Shown here: positions 1 to 12,107 of the stretch, in pieces
Layout: every line of letters starts with the position of its first letter
Position numbering within the stretch: position 1 is the first letter of the stretch
Source of the DNA: Nipponacmea schrenckii
Lineage: Eukaryota; Mollusca; Gastropoda; Lottiidae
Length of the DNA stretch: 64,000 bases
Direction of reading: 5' to 3'
NCBI GenBank assembly: GCA_030562195.1
Contig: CM060200.1
Coordinates: forward strand, 39,591,084-39,655,083
Translations under genes and position numbers: made by a program
Notes under the pieces: generated by a model
Database searches by the model: none
Seen by the model: only the letters and a program-made list of their open reading frames with translations
What the model was told of the DNA's origin: nothing

Positions 1-3000
1 GTCTATTTAAAGTGCATTGGACTTCAGTAAATATTTGAATGTCAAGTGAATCATCTATACACCGTAGTAATGTTACCAGCCTACCAAAGAGTCCTTGTGA
101 AATTGTTATCGAACAATAATAGTTGATACCCGTTTTTGTGAAGAGTCAATTTCAGAAAAAAGTTACATTATGAATGCTTGTAATACCTGATTACCTGTAA
201 TTCGTCTGCCTTCTGTTTCCCTGTAAATCACGAAATTCAACCTTTTACAACTTTTTCCGGAATTCTGGTTGAAATTTTTCCAATGTCACGTGAAAGTCTG
301 ACCAATACTTAGTTTCTTGAGAATAATCAACATCCGTTTGACTGTCACTGAGCACATTTTATTTTAGATATATACTTCCACACGTAAATCTCTCATCAGC
401 TGATAAAATGTGCAATTTCAGACATCAAAACAAATTAGTCCATAATTAAGAATAGGCATGCAAAAATCCCCAAGGGGAGGGTGAAAGAGGATTTCAAACG
501 TAACACGGACTACATTCGTATACAATCATTGGCATAGAGTCCAATTATAAGAATTATGGCATGAAGTGCGAATGTTTTCCTAGTGGTTATTAAACATGCT
601 CTGTGCATTCCTATGGGTTATACAGTATCTGTAATATAGACGAATATGCGGGGTATGTGTAATTACTTCTGAAGTGGTCGAAATTAGAACCACAGGGTGT
701 GCTAATAATGATATAAATGCGCACATTGCTTCGTACAATCTTGGTTGGTCCTTTGTGAAAACGTTCGGCAATCTGGTGGTACGTGAAGACTTTTACGTTT
801 ACGCAATACGGACTGTTGATGAATGGAGCTGTTATATCCAGACAAAAAGGGCAGCGATGTTTCACGCTTAAGGTTATTTACTACGATTGTGAAACTAAGA
901 ATAAAGGGGAGTCTCGGCCTTTTCAAAGAAGATTCATGCAAATCGATGTCTGAGTAATGTGTCTTTCTTAATGAGCCAAGCTTTAAACTATTTTTGATAC
1001 CATCTAGTTTAACAAATGACATGAAGAGTTGCCTACACGCTTTAATGAACCAGTGGGGTTAGTAATCAGGAATATATATCCATACATCTAACCACGTTTT
1101 CGGAGAATATTTAGAACAGAATAAGCTTTATATATAAGAAATCAGTTAATCAAACTACATTTTTACGTTAATGCGAAATAGAGAAAACAGATTTATCGAA
1201 ATCAAAATGATTTATCTTAATAAGTCTCATTCAACTTCATTAAAACAGTAACTAGAGCTGCGATGTCTTGCTATCTGTCTTCATTTACTTACCTACCTCT
1301 TGACAAAGGAGAAAAACATACAAATCAATCGGAATTGTGATCGTTTCCAGTAGACCATAGAAGACTGAATGTTTCTTGTGTAATAAAAATACAGGAGTTG
1401 TATACAAGCTCTCTATAGCCTCTTTGGACTCAGCTAGACGAACTGGGGTTCGTGGAATAAAGAAATGTTGAGACTCGTCCCCTGAGAACTATTAGCCCAA
1501 TGTTCGAACCAAATTGTAAATCCCATTTAGTTAATCAGTTTAATATTGCATGAGTAGAAATATAAACTCCAAAAAGTCCAAAAGTATGATATAAAAATGT
1601 TCTAGAATGATATATTTTGACTGTGACATATTCATCTGGTTCTTGTACTATTGTATTAACGACTAGGAACAACCAGAACATCTTCAGATTCACCAATCGG
1701 GCGTCACCCAAGTCACTCTCACCCAGACTATCACAGGCACTTGATTTGTTGTGTCGCTATGAGAATGACAACGCTGGCCCACAAAGTTTAGTTATATTCC
1801 TACTAGTCTCTATGGTAGTTTAATTTCTGATTTAATATAAATACTAAACGTTATACAGTAATGTACTCTTTGACTTATTGGACTTGTCTTTTTGTACATT
1901 ATTCAGATAAAAATTAAAAGTTTCAGCTTCTTTCCAGTTAACTTTGCTTCTTCAGCCATAGCCAAAGAAATAAAGAACAGATAAGAACAATTCAGCAATT
2001 CAATGACTAGCCATTAATCCATGTTGATTAATTCCGGCTTCAAAGGATCTGCTGATCGTAAACTAGGTTTTCCGTTAGTCGTTTATATAAAATTAAGAAA
2101 TAGGCGAAATATGACGTCAGTCTTTTCCCTTTATCACATACGACTGGGATAAACAAACTAAAGACGGAAAGCAATCAAGAATTTTACAATCATTTTGTAT
2201 TGACCAATAACGACAGACGTATATTTTCTTAAAGAGACGTATCCAGTATGATCGTAACCTTGGTTAACAGTGCCCACGTTGAGTTTCGCTAGTTCTTATG
2301 GTAGTGGACTGAAAAACCTTGGACAAGTATTCTGTTATTCTGTCAAGTTAAGTTGACCAATAATTCAGTTGTAAACAACAAAACCCTTGATGTTGCTTAA
2401 CCAGCCGCCCCCAAAAACCTACCGTGTTCCTGCTGCCTGCAATTTTACTTCACGTTTTAAACTTTATATTATTTCAAATAAATTTACTCATATTTCACTG
2501 TATTTTTATTTTTAAAAAAATTCCTCGTTTATGCTGGCAAAAATATTTCTTTTAATTTAGTAGTGAACTTTATGACTCAATTTCATTTCATTTAAAACTC
2601 GCCATTTGACGCCGGAAGCATTTTTATATCACAAATCTTTAAGAATAAAACCGTGTGATCTTTAAGGGCGTTTAAAGTAATGCTTCAATATTTCGAAAAC
2701 TCCTGATGCGTGTAGAAATTTTCAAAGGAAGTAGTCTTAAAATAACAGGTAAAATTAATTTTCCTATATTAAAGAGACGTATTCTAGGTAATGAAATATA
2801 TCTAGTAAATAATGCATTTAAAATTTTAGCGACCTAGTCGAGGTGTTACTAAACATCTGAAACTATCAAATCGGTAAAAGTTGGGTCACCTTTTGGTTTG
2901 CTTCCTGACCTACAAACCAATGAAAAATATGTATCATTTCAATTTAAGGTGTATAGGAAGTTATCAGTAACCTACTTTAAATATTTTTACTTGAAAGATC

Positions 3001-3223
3001 AAACTTATAAACTAAAGGACGTATGCTGTCAGTATGTGAATAAGCTCACAGTTTCGCGGTTAGCTAGTAAAACGATTTTGGATGCTTTTCAGAAAATGAA
3101 GAGCTGATATACCAATTTTTATTCGAATATATAAAAAGGATGGACAAAGACTCACTATGCATATAACACGATCTATGTTAATCTTAAAATAGCATTTAGA
3201 AGTTTGAAAGAACATGAAATAAG
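1..3223. other. No gene recognised
   Basis: AT-rich sequence with only short open frames (for example 702-1022 on the minus strand and 1617-1823 on the plus strand). None shows a recognisable domain, compositional bias or splice signals that join into a protein. I see no inverted-repeat ends here. Confidence 0.6.
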
Positions 3224-3262
3224 AACACTATTATAGATATACTACTCCTTCCTTTAATTTAT
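3224..3262 (+). repeat. Direct half-copy of the foldback arm
   Basis: About 38 bases beginning AACACTATTATAGATATACT repeat, with a few mismatches, the start of the left arm of the hairpin at 3324. The offset is exactly 100 bases. This is either an older partial copy or a tandem duplication of one hairpin arm. Confidence 0.75.
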
Positions 3263-3323
3263 TCATGTATAACATTAATTATATTATAACGATGAAAGTG
3301 TAAAAAATTAAATATAGGAATAG

Positions 3324-3458
3324 AACACTATTATAGATATACTACTCATTTCTATAATTTTTGCAACGTTTCAATTCACGTACAGGATAAAGATTCCTGT
3401 ATGTGAATTGAAACGTTGCAAAAACTAAGGAAATGAGTAATATATCCATAATAGTGTT
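3324..3458. repeat. Foldback (hairpin) element, two 64-bp arms
   Basis: Left arm 3324-3387 and right arm 3395-3458 are reverse complements over nearly their full length, with about seven mismatches and small shifts, around a 7-base loop (TAAAGAT). The inner 25 bases, spanning CAACGTTTCAATTCAC, pair almost perfectly. The size and structure fit a small foldback MITE. A transcribed hairpin such as a microRNA-like precursor is a less likely alternative, because the stem is long and lies in intergenic AT-rich DNA. No clear target-site duplication is visible. Confidence 0.7.
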
Positions 3459-6400
3459 TTAATTTAATGTTCTATCTTATTCGGGTAATCATTTGGGTGT
3501 GTTAGGCCACACAATTTTTCTACGACTGAACAGCATATTTTTGTCGATATATTCCACCACTTTAATCGCGTAATAATTGATTATTGTACGATAATTATAC
3601 AGATGTTATAAAACCAATTATCTATTGTTCGTTCAGCTTTTAAATAAATAAAAAATAAAAGTTAGTGAAGAAGCACGAACTCGAATTATCCATTTAACAT
3701 TTACATTTTTATTATTTAAACAATATTTTTTTGATATATTTTAATATAATGGTGAAATATTGCTTAAACGTAGCTTTAAACAATAGTACTGGCAAAGCTC
3801 ATAAAGTTTGTTTTAATTTTTTTATTTTGAAAAAAAGGGGGGGGGGGTGTCTATATGTCAGCTGAATAAAAGAGACATTATCATTTAATGCCAATAAGGA
3901 GAGTAGTTGATGTTTTATAAACTTAATTTAGTATTTGAGTGGTCCCTGAATACAGGTTCCACTGTATAACTCTTTCAAAAACAGTTTGATATTTAAAATA
4001 TGTCCAATCGAAGTAATAAAGATCCAAGACCTTCAGTGCAAACTCCGACTCTAAGATGTTTTTTTTAGCAAGTCAAGGGCTCTCTCATGTACACAAGACC
4101 AACAGTGTGAGAGAACAAGAGCCCACACTGCCACAATACATCATTTAAACAATTGAATCTCGCTAATATATATTGGAAAGTAATCACCAACGTTGTAACA
4201 TGGTACAAAGAGTATTTTACTTCCATAATGAATAGATTAGGACCTTAATAGAACCAATAAAGGCAATATTGGCCAGATAAAGGTTTTAAAATGACATTCT
4301 TTCTCGTTTATTTTTTGTGTTCGCCAGATTGTGCGATTAGCATTAGTACTTGTCGAATGGCCTTAATAAAATTAATCACGTGAACTCGATTGTGACAGAA
4401 CAAATCGACTTGAGTACAAATCTGATGTGATTTCTATAAAATCTATTACTATTGTCAGAAAAAAGGGAATTCCTCCAGAATTATGGCAGCAAGTTATTTC
4501 AATTCATTGGCTTTTTTGAAAACATTTGTAATTCGTTAAATTATATGCTAATTGTTCGTATTGGTCGTTGTATATTGCGATATATACTGTGTCGATAAAT
4601 TTGTGCCTCAAAGGATAACAAACACATAATAGCATGATTTCACAGAAATAAATTCAAATTCCAGTCTAACCAATTGTATCAACTTCCTTCCAGGCATACT
4701 AAGATAACATTCTCTTCTTTCTAATATGGAATTCAAGACTACAATTCATAAAAGATTTATAGATATCATGAATTCAGAAGGATTGCCAGGCACTCCTATA
4801 GTCGTATTATATTCAGGTTGTCATGAATATTTACAATGGGAGTGTCGGTAGCGTGATTGGGTTCACCAACCTGATTCCCCTACTCTTTACGTCGTCATCC
4901 GAAGAGCTCTCACATCCGATAACTCAAGTCCGGTATGAAGTCATATGGACATCTTTACGGATAATAGATATACTAATTAGTCCTTAGCGCGACTTGTCCA
5001 TTTAAGACCTATTGTACTTACATATACCAACTGGTTTATTTCTCATCAAATAGATAACCCGACACCATGCTATGATGTCGTGTAGTGAAATCTTACATTG
5101 TTTCAGACAAACTCATTGTACTATCGTGTGATATTAAGCAATCAATCAAAAACAAATTCCTTTTTTTTTGTAGAAAGTGGAAGCCCACACTTGGCTTAGT
5201 ATTATTTATGGTCATGGCATTAGAATAGTGTCTTGTCTCGTGGGACGCGAACACACAGTACGACCCAGTCGTAGTGTTTATCCATATCATATTTCTTTTA
5301 ATCTCAAAGTTAACTTATTATTATATACGTTGAAAGTTAACAGGGATTTGCCGAAACATTATAGTTTTGTCAAATGAGAAGATAAAAAATTAAACTTGAA
5401 ATTGTTGGAAAGGTGTCTCAAATGTGTACCTAGTGGAACCTACTCCATAAGCCACCTCCCCTAAGGGACCCACTCAAAAAAGAATATTAACAGTCATAAA
5501 TTGACTCGTAATGCAGAAAACCATTATGTTCCAAAAATATACCTTCGACAGGCCCCTATTTATCTTGTTGAGAAGCTGGTGAAAGTTGAGTAAAATATCT
5601 ACATATTTGTATACGAATAGATATCAATAACTCTTATATTAGTACAAATAATGTTATAGTAACAGAGTTTCAAATTAATATATTATGTACAAAATATCAA
5701 AAAATCATCATGTGTATATAGAGCATGCGATGTAGTATTAATATATTACCAAATAATAGATTATATTAGATATATTATACCTATAACTCATTATAAAATT
5801 ATTTGTTAGTATCTATAATAGGCAATAACCCAGTGCAAAGGACAGGGCCTTAGTTTCCAATTTGTCTGAAACTCAATTGAATAGATTAGGAAGTGCCAAG
5901 TTTAAGGACTTCCTTGTTTTCTGTTGACATTATAAGAAGAGATTTCGATATAACCAACATTAGATCTACATGACTACGTTCGGTGAAATCAGTTATTACG
6001 GATTTTAATCGATGACCTATGTTGTATTTAACGTTAATTAATTTAGACGAATACTGATCAACTATTGATGATATTTAACATCCTGTCTACACTCCGGTAC
6101 AAATTATAGGAAAGACAAAAGTTAAATACCATGTTGTTGGTCATGATAATCTATACCTTCTTACAATCACCATGGTAATTATTTATAAATCATACATCAA
6201 ACAGTCCAGTAATTTGGATAATTTGTGACATGCCTTTTGGTGTATAGACAAGAACAAAATATTTGTATTAGCCAAGAATTGACCTGAGATGTACCTACCT
6301 ATATCGGACGCATTATCTTTTTCAGTGGTTGTAAGCTGATAGAGAAAGAAAATGTGATCGATTCAAAATATACTCGAACCTTTCTTAGCATTTTTAGCAC

Positions 6401-7087
6401 TAAGATGTCGTATGGTCTTAACATTGTTCTGGGATACCTAGGCCTAGAACGTGTTAAAGAATACACTACGTTGCTAGATCCATGAAGGTGAAATAATTTC
6501 AAAATTTTAGACTTGAGTTGACATGAGGAATTTCAAGTATTTCTTTAGAGATATTGCACTGTACAGAAGCACAAAGTGGCATTAAGCAGTTTTGTTTTCA
6601 AAGATGTCTTAACCTTTTGCTAAATGAGTAAAGGAAAGTTTGGTAACTCATTCAGTTTACTTAAAACAGCCTGGTCGTTAAGGAAGTGGATTAAAAGTTT
6701 ACTAAGGCTAGTTTCACTTAATGTTTTCAACACTCAAGTTTGGGTGGTTTTGTCTCGGGCACTTCAACATAAACATACAAAAACAATACATATATACAAT
6801 AGTGTGGCATTTCATTGTTTGCTTTTCAATATGAAACCGGAAGTAGAAATACAGCCATCTTGGTTCCGCTAATGTTCAGATCAATTAACGAGATTGCGAA
6901 TCAGTGTTGAACAGGTTCCTATTATGAAGGTTGGAATATCAATACATATATCATATCGGTATCGAGAATTCAATCATATTCTGTAATAACTAACATGTAT
7001 ACGTCTTGTTCTATCTTATCCGCTTGGAACACAACAGACAGACGCTATCTATCAAATAACGTAAATGAATCAAAGAAAGCATGAGGT
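3459..7087. other. No gene recognised
   Basis: AT-rich stretch with a G homopolymer near 3838-3847 and low-complexity AT runs around 5640-5800. Open frames are short and shift-prone, and none resembles a known protein family. Confidence 0.55.
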
Positions 7088-7196
7088 GTTTAAAGGTCAT
7101 CGAACTTTCACACACCGATCGAGATTAGAACTCACGTCCGACATTTTCAACGTATCCAAGCAAATGACTCTAACCGCTGTGCTGTAGAACCCCACT
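7088..7196 (-). mobile_element. tRNA-derived SINE fragment
   Basis: Read on the minus strand, this begins with a tRNA-like A box (AGCACAGCGGTTAGAGTCA) and has a degenerate B box (GAGTTCTAATCTC) about 45 bases later. The tract 7088-7167 recurs in inverted orientation at 9225-9306, so it is dispersed. The spacing and order of the boxes fit a tRNA-derived SINE head with an unrelated body. No terminal tail or target duplication is resolved. Confidence 0.5.
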
Positions 7197-9224
7197 AATG
7201 AAATATATTGAAGATAGGGAAGATAGTCGTCTAGAATCTGAATGTGTTTGAACTCGCGAACACATGGAATGATACCTGAAACATTGAGGTTTATAACAAG
7301 GTTGTCATTTGCAAATTTCAATATGCAAAGGGACATAACTTAAAACGATTATTTAAAATAACCGTATACTAAATTATCATACTATCAAAACGTCGTAAGT
7401 CTACCACTACCTTTTAATACAATGCTGTACATTATTCATTAGTAACCCTAAGCGCGAACCCTTGCATTACGGGTGAGTAGTGAGCCGCCATATTAGTCAA
7501 GAATCAAACCAAAATTTAAATTTGCTTAAAAAGGGAAAATTAAAAACATCGTGTGTATTAATGATTAAGCAGATGAAGCAGTTTGGTTCAGGGGTCATAA
7601 AAATGCAAAATTTGTAGTTGAAACTTTTTAGCTACACAAGAGACATATATTTTTCGTCAATTTGGCGTTTATTTTGCTTTTGTTTTCTATCAGCCCCAAA
7701 AGGTGTAAGTAAACCTTACAGATAGTTTTGATGTTAAAAAAACTAGCAGCAGGAATTTGCGAGTTAAACTTCAACATAAGTCTTCTAAGGATAAATTTCT
7801 CCTGATTTTGGTATATAAATTAGAGCAGATTTGTTCCTTTTGCTATTGATGTTATTTAGGAGTAACGTGTTTGGTTCTGGGGATCCCGTATATTTACCAA
7901 GTTTTCTCCAACACCTGTCATGTACCATTGTTCATTATTTTAATTCAATACTAATTAGTGCTAGAATCTTACTATTTGCTTCTTCCCATGTCTTTATAAT
8001 GATACCTAAAAAATAAATCAACTAATTATGTCTTAACATGCGGATCTCTCAATGATTATTGAGGTACAAATATAATTTCTTTAATAATCTGAGGTACAAC
8101 TTAGTGCAAAATATTGTCGCTAGTCGAAGAACGACAAGAACTTTCAAGTCTCAAGACGTACACCTTCAGTAAAACGAGGGTTTCGTTTCCAGATGAGTGG
8201 AACATGCCGCAAGAGATAATCTTCAATTTACAAAGTGACAATATTTTACACAAGTTTTTCTATTCTCATACATTTTTTATGACTTTCTCAACTCGAAAAC
8301 TGTAATACACACTTGAGACAGAAAATAATAACTTACTTCAAAATATCTTAAAATGAACACTAAAAAATCATGAATAGAATGCTCCGAGGCCTGAATCGGA
8401 GATGAAATAGGCTACATTTCAAATAAGATTGTAACACGACATCGTTTTTAATCAGGATCATGCCCATTAAAATTGGGTTTTTCATACCGGAGACTCTTGT
8501 AAGAAAATAGTGTACATTATGGAATAATAGTCGTATTAAAGTTAACTAATTGCTGAAAGAATACACTTATTGGTAATTATCGTGCCTGAAGCATATAGGA
8601 ACATCTTTACTCTCTGGTGCATAAGCTAAAACAGATCGGTTAAGAACTTTACTCTTTATGGTTTGTGCAGCTTTTAGCAGGAGAAAACGACAAGAAGCGT
8701 ATTATAATCTTTAGAGAATGTGAAGTACAGCCTTCCTACACAAAACCTAAAAAATCACATTATCTTGTAATACGTTTCCCCTTTTACGCTAACCTTTCCA
8801 AGTGTTAATTTTGTGGAAGGTTATTAGTCAGCCTAGAGTCAATAAACTGACATCTTTCATCTATTTCACCAATTTACTGGTTCATATGCTCTCATTCAAT
8901 TTCCGGTTTCGCCACTAATAAACTGGTCTTTAAGTATCGTTCAGTATTAAAGAAACATATTCTAGCTTTGAGTATTATCGCCCCCTGTTATCTCGCTGAT
9001 GTTTGTTTAATATCAGATATTCAAACTTGTCTCAATTACCAATATATTAACTTGCTAATTCGAGAAGAGAACAGTGTTTTCAATAAAGTGTTCTCGAAAT
9101 TAGGAGGTAAATAAATCTCAAGCTTTAGAATCCTAATGTATTTCTTTGCATTCTCAATAAATAGAACCACTAGAATAATTTGCATTGTCGATTTTTCGGC
9201 GAGAGCGTTGGTTCTTTACGTCAT
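7197..9224. other. No gene recognised
   Basis: AT-rich DNA with scattered short frames (for example 7831-8016 and 8114-8305) that show no domain, signal peptide with mature region, or splice continuity. I see nothing to annotate. Confidence 0.5.
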
Positions 9225-9306
9225 TGACGTCATTTGCTTGGATGCGTTGAAAATGTCAGACGTGAGTTCTAATCTCTATCGGTTTGTGAAAGTTCGATGA
9301 CCTTTA
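9225..9306 (+). mobile_element. tRNA-derived SINE fragment, second copy
   Basis: The sequence from CATTTGCTTGGATGCGTTG through the B-box-like GAGTTCTAATCTC to GAAAGTTCGATGACC matches the reverse complement of 7088-7167 with few mismatches. The A-box part is replaced by unrelated sequence, so this copy is 5'-truncated. Confidence 0.5.
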
Positions 9307-9807
9307 ATAAGTCATCTACACACACAATTCCAGTCCACCCAGCTGTAAATGGTTATGGATAATCCGGGAAAGATCAATGCCACATTATGATGAGGTCGAA
9401 TCTGAGCGTCCTCGTGGTGTTAGTAAGAATTTGTGACAAAGTATTGAAGGTTATTTTGGTAAAGGTAAATTTAAAACTTGAAATATTGGCAATTCAAATG
9501 CATTCCATTTTTTGTTAAAGAAAATGTCTTCAATATGAACTTATTACACGCAATAAGATAATAAAGAACGGCAAATAAATTGCAGTGTTTATTACACGGA
9601 CTATTAAAATACACTGATTTTAAAGCTTGATTGCCACTCTAGGCCATACATTATCGTTAAAAAACACAAAATGTTGTCGTAATATTTATCGCTCTTTTAT
9701 TTCTATTTTTTTGTCAATTTTATTTTTCAACTCAAAATATCGCTGTTAAAGGCGATTTGTTTCTTGATTTTTTCGAAAAATAAGATTAATTCGTAACAAT
9801 GGGAATC
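9307..9807. other. No gene recognised
   Basis: AT-rich spacer directly upstream of the Harbinger-type element. Nothing recognisable was found. Confidence 0.5.
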
Positions 9808-9810
9808 TAA

Positions 9811-10710
9811 AGTCTAGTCTACACTAGCAAACTTCACCAATACAAACTTTTGTTTGCAAACTTGAGCAAACTCCAGGTTTGCCAAAGTTTAGAGAAGTTT
9901 GTGGTGTCTGTTCACACTAGGAAACTTTCAGAAACTAAAACTAGTCAAAAACAATGGAGAATCAGAGGAAGAGAGTATGTGTGGGTGGCTCAGCAGCAAA
10001 ACCCTAATATTCAACGCCGCCGTCGTAGAAGAAACGAAAACAAGCCACGTTTATGGATGAGGCCCTGGATAATGAAAAGGGACCAGTCTGGGGCCTATCA
10101 CTGCCTGCTTCAAGAATTGAGAGACTCGGACAAAAAGCCTGAAGAACTCCTCGGGATGGATGAATTTTCATTCAATGAAATATTGAACAAGATAGCTCCA
10201 CTAATACAGAAGGACGATACTCATCTTCGAGCATCTTCGAGCATCCATTTCTCCAGCAGAAAGACTAGCTTGAACTATTAGATATCGAGCATCAGGTAGG
10301 AAGATGTGATGTGAAGTAGGCTGGTATCAGTATAACCCTATGAAATTGCCCATTACCAAATTATCCTCACCCCCATTAGACTGCGGGCAATTTTTTATTC
10401 TCCTAGAACAAAAAAAAGAACTACTAGTTCTAGCATAACAGTGCTGTCACTATCTGCTTTCTTTACTTTACTAGAGGCTGCCGTTTTGTCCATTTGCACG
10501 ATCACATGACTACAAACTCATCTGATTAACTGACTTGCCACAAACTTCACCAAATTAGTTTGTGAATAATGTGCAGGGCCTAACTTTAGCAAACTAGTTT
10601 GGTGAGAGTTTGCCGAAGTTTGTTAATTGGTCTACACTGACCAACTTTAATAAAATTTTCTTCACAAACTCGAAGTTTGCAAACTAAAGTTTGCGTGTGT
10701 AGACCAGCCT
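9811..10710 (+). mobile_element. PIF/Harbinger-type DNA transposon remnant with TAA target duplication
   Basis: A 900-bp element flanked by TAA at 9808-9810 and 10711-10713, the 3-bp TWA-type duplication characteristic of PIF/Harbinger. The termini are inverted: AGTCTAGTCTACAC on the left, AGGCTGGTCTACAC as reverse complement on the right. Both subterminal regions are rich in CAAACTT/AAGTTTG motifs in both orientations. The interior holds only the N-terminal part of a transposase (see 9954-10300), so it is an internally deleted, non-autonomous copy. Borders are seen directly; the superfamily rests on the duplication plus the protein remnant. Confidence 0.85.
9954..10300 (+). pseudogene. HARBI1-like transposase, N-terminal fragment, frameshifted
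   Basis: The frame running through 10018-10230 encodes an Arg-rich stretch followed by a segment with LWMRPWIMKR, GAYHCLLQELR and LGMDEFSFNEIL. These are the hallmarks of the N-terminal helical region of Harbinger transposases (HARBI1 family), which precedes the catalytic DDE domain. The likely ATG at 9954 is in a different frame, so there is an early frameshift. A 10-base tandem duplication (CATCTTCGAG) near 10220-10240 shifts the frame again. The continuation, with SPAERLA, then hits a TGA. The whole DDE nuclease is absent. Intact HARBI1-like proteins are about 350 residues; about 100 are recognisable here. It cannot act as a transposase. Confidence 0.8.
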
Positions 10711-10713
10711 TAA

Positions 10714-11813
10714 AATCGAATTATTGTTCGATCACAATATTAGAGTACATTGTGACACTGTGTATGAATACATTTTGACAAGTACAGACACAAGTAGGCT
10801 CCGGAATACATTAAATAAAGAAATCTAATGGCATTAGACATTACTTGATTCATGTGGATTTTGTATAGAAATTTGTCGATCTTATCATTTTACTACATCC
10901 AAAAGACACTTTATATTTGAAAATACACTTCTGGTATTTATCAAATACGACGGTGGTTTATCATTGAAGATTTTTAGAAGATGCTAAATGAATTATTTGA
11001 ATGGACTTAAATTAAATTGGATGTGGATAAAAGTATTTGATTTTAGTATTTCAATCATTATGTTGTTTGAATTATAATTAGTAGGTAATGAGATGTTTTT
11101 CATCTATCTTTGAATCAGTGTATTAGAGAAATCGGTAGAGCATGGATTAATGGCGAAAATTGACCTCAGGATTAATTATGTTTTGAAAGACCAAGACAAT
11201 GCGACATGACGTATGTAACCAATATCATGGCCACTGTGGATATTGTAGAGTTATAATTATAAAACAATGATTGCACGTGGAGTATCCCGCAGGAGGTTAT
11301 ATTGTATGCATCGAACATAATTACATAAAATACCGTATGAACAGGCCTGGTTCACGTAAACTTGACTGTCTAATTAGTATTATCCTTTACCGACGAGAAG
11401 TCCATTGTGTGTATATATCCTTTTACAGGAAATGAATATTGATCTAAATCCCATGTACATAAACCTTGATAATACTTCAATAATCCTGTGATCCTCAAGT
11501 ATCCTTACAAGTCTTATTTTTATAGTGAGCAGAATCACTTTGTTGCGTTTCAACTGCATCGTTTTTACGATGTTGACTAAATGACAAAGATTTTCTTCTT
11601 TTAGATGTAAGTTTGAGATGACATGAATTATCTCTTTTTTACAAAAAGCATGAAATATTTTCATCATTTACGTAATATCAACGAAAAGAATTTTAAGAGC
11701 TTTTTATACGCCAACACATTATTGTGGCCGTATATAATCAAAAATATTTTGTATGAGTTATTGCCCATGTTCTCGAAAACATGTTTCATTTATTGTGGGC
11801 ACAATAGAGAGAT
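10714..11813. other. No gene recognised
   Basis: AT-rich DNA with short frames on both strands (for example 11380-11667 minus). No domain or repeat structure was recognised. Confidence 0.5.
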
Positions 11814-12107
11814 TGATATGCATTTTGATGAAACTTGGTGCGAGTGTTTGTAAGAACCCTTTTGAAAATCAGACCTATCAAAAATTTTATGGATTTTGAT
11901 GAAACTTGGTGTGAGTGTTTGTAATAACCCAAGGGTGAACCTTATAGAAAATCAGACTTATCAAAAATTTTATGGATTTTGATGAAAATTGGTGTGAGTA
12001 ATCCTAATCAACCAGGGATGAATTGAAAATCAGAAAAATCTTTATTCACCGATAACTCTTGTCAACTTCACAGACAAATTGGCTGCCATTACACATGTGG
12101 GCGTATT
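11814..12107 (+). repeat. Three diverged 71-83-bp tandem units with a GTGGGCGTAT-type end
   Basis: ATTTTGATGAAACTTGGTG-type units start near 11822, 11893 and 11976 (spacings 71 and 83), each followed by AAAATCAGA and, in the first two, ATCAAAAATTTTATG. About 60 bases past the array is ACACATGTGGGCGTATT (12091-12107), closely resembling the GTGGGCGTAT terminus of the larger 161-bp-repeat elements at 50-57 kb. I read this as a truncated copy of a related, distinct element family. Confidence 0.5.

Noticed and set aside
4075..4135. Inverted GGGCTCTCTCA...GAGAG...GAGCCC arms
   Set aside because: Imperfect and short, with no flanking duplication or repeat copy.
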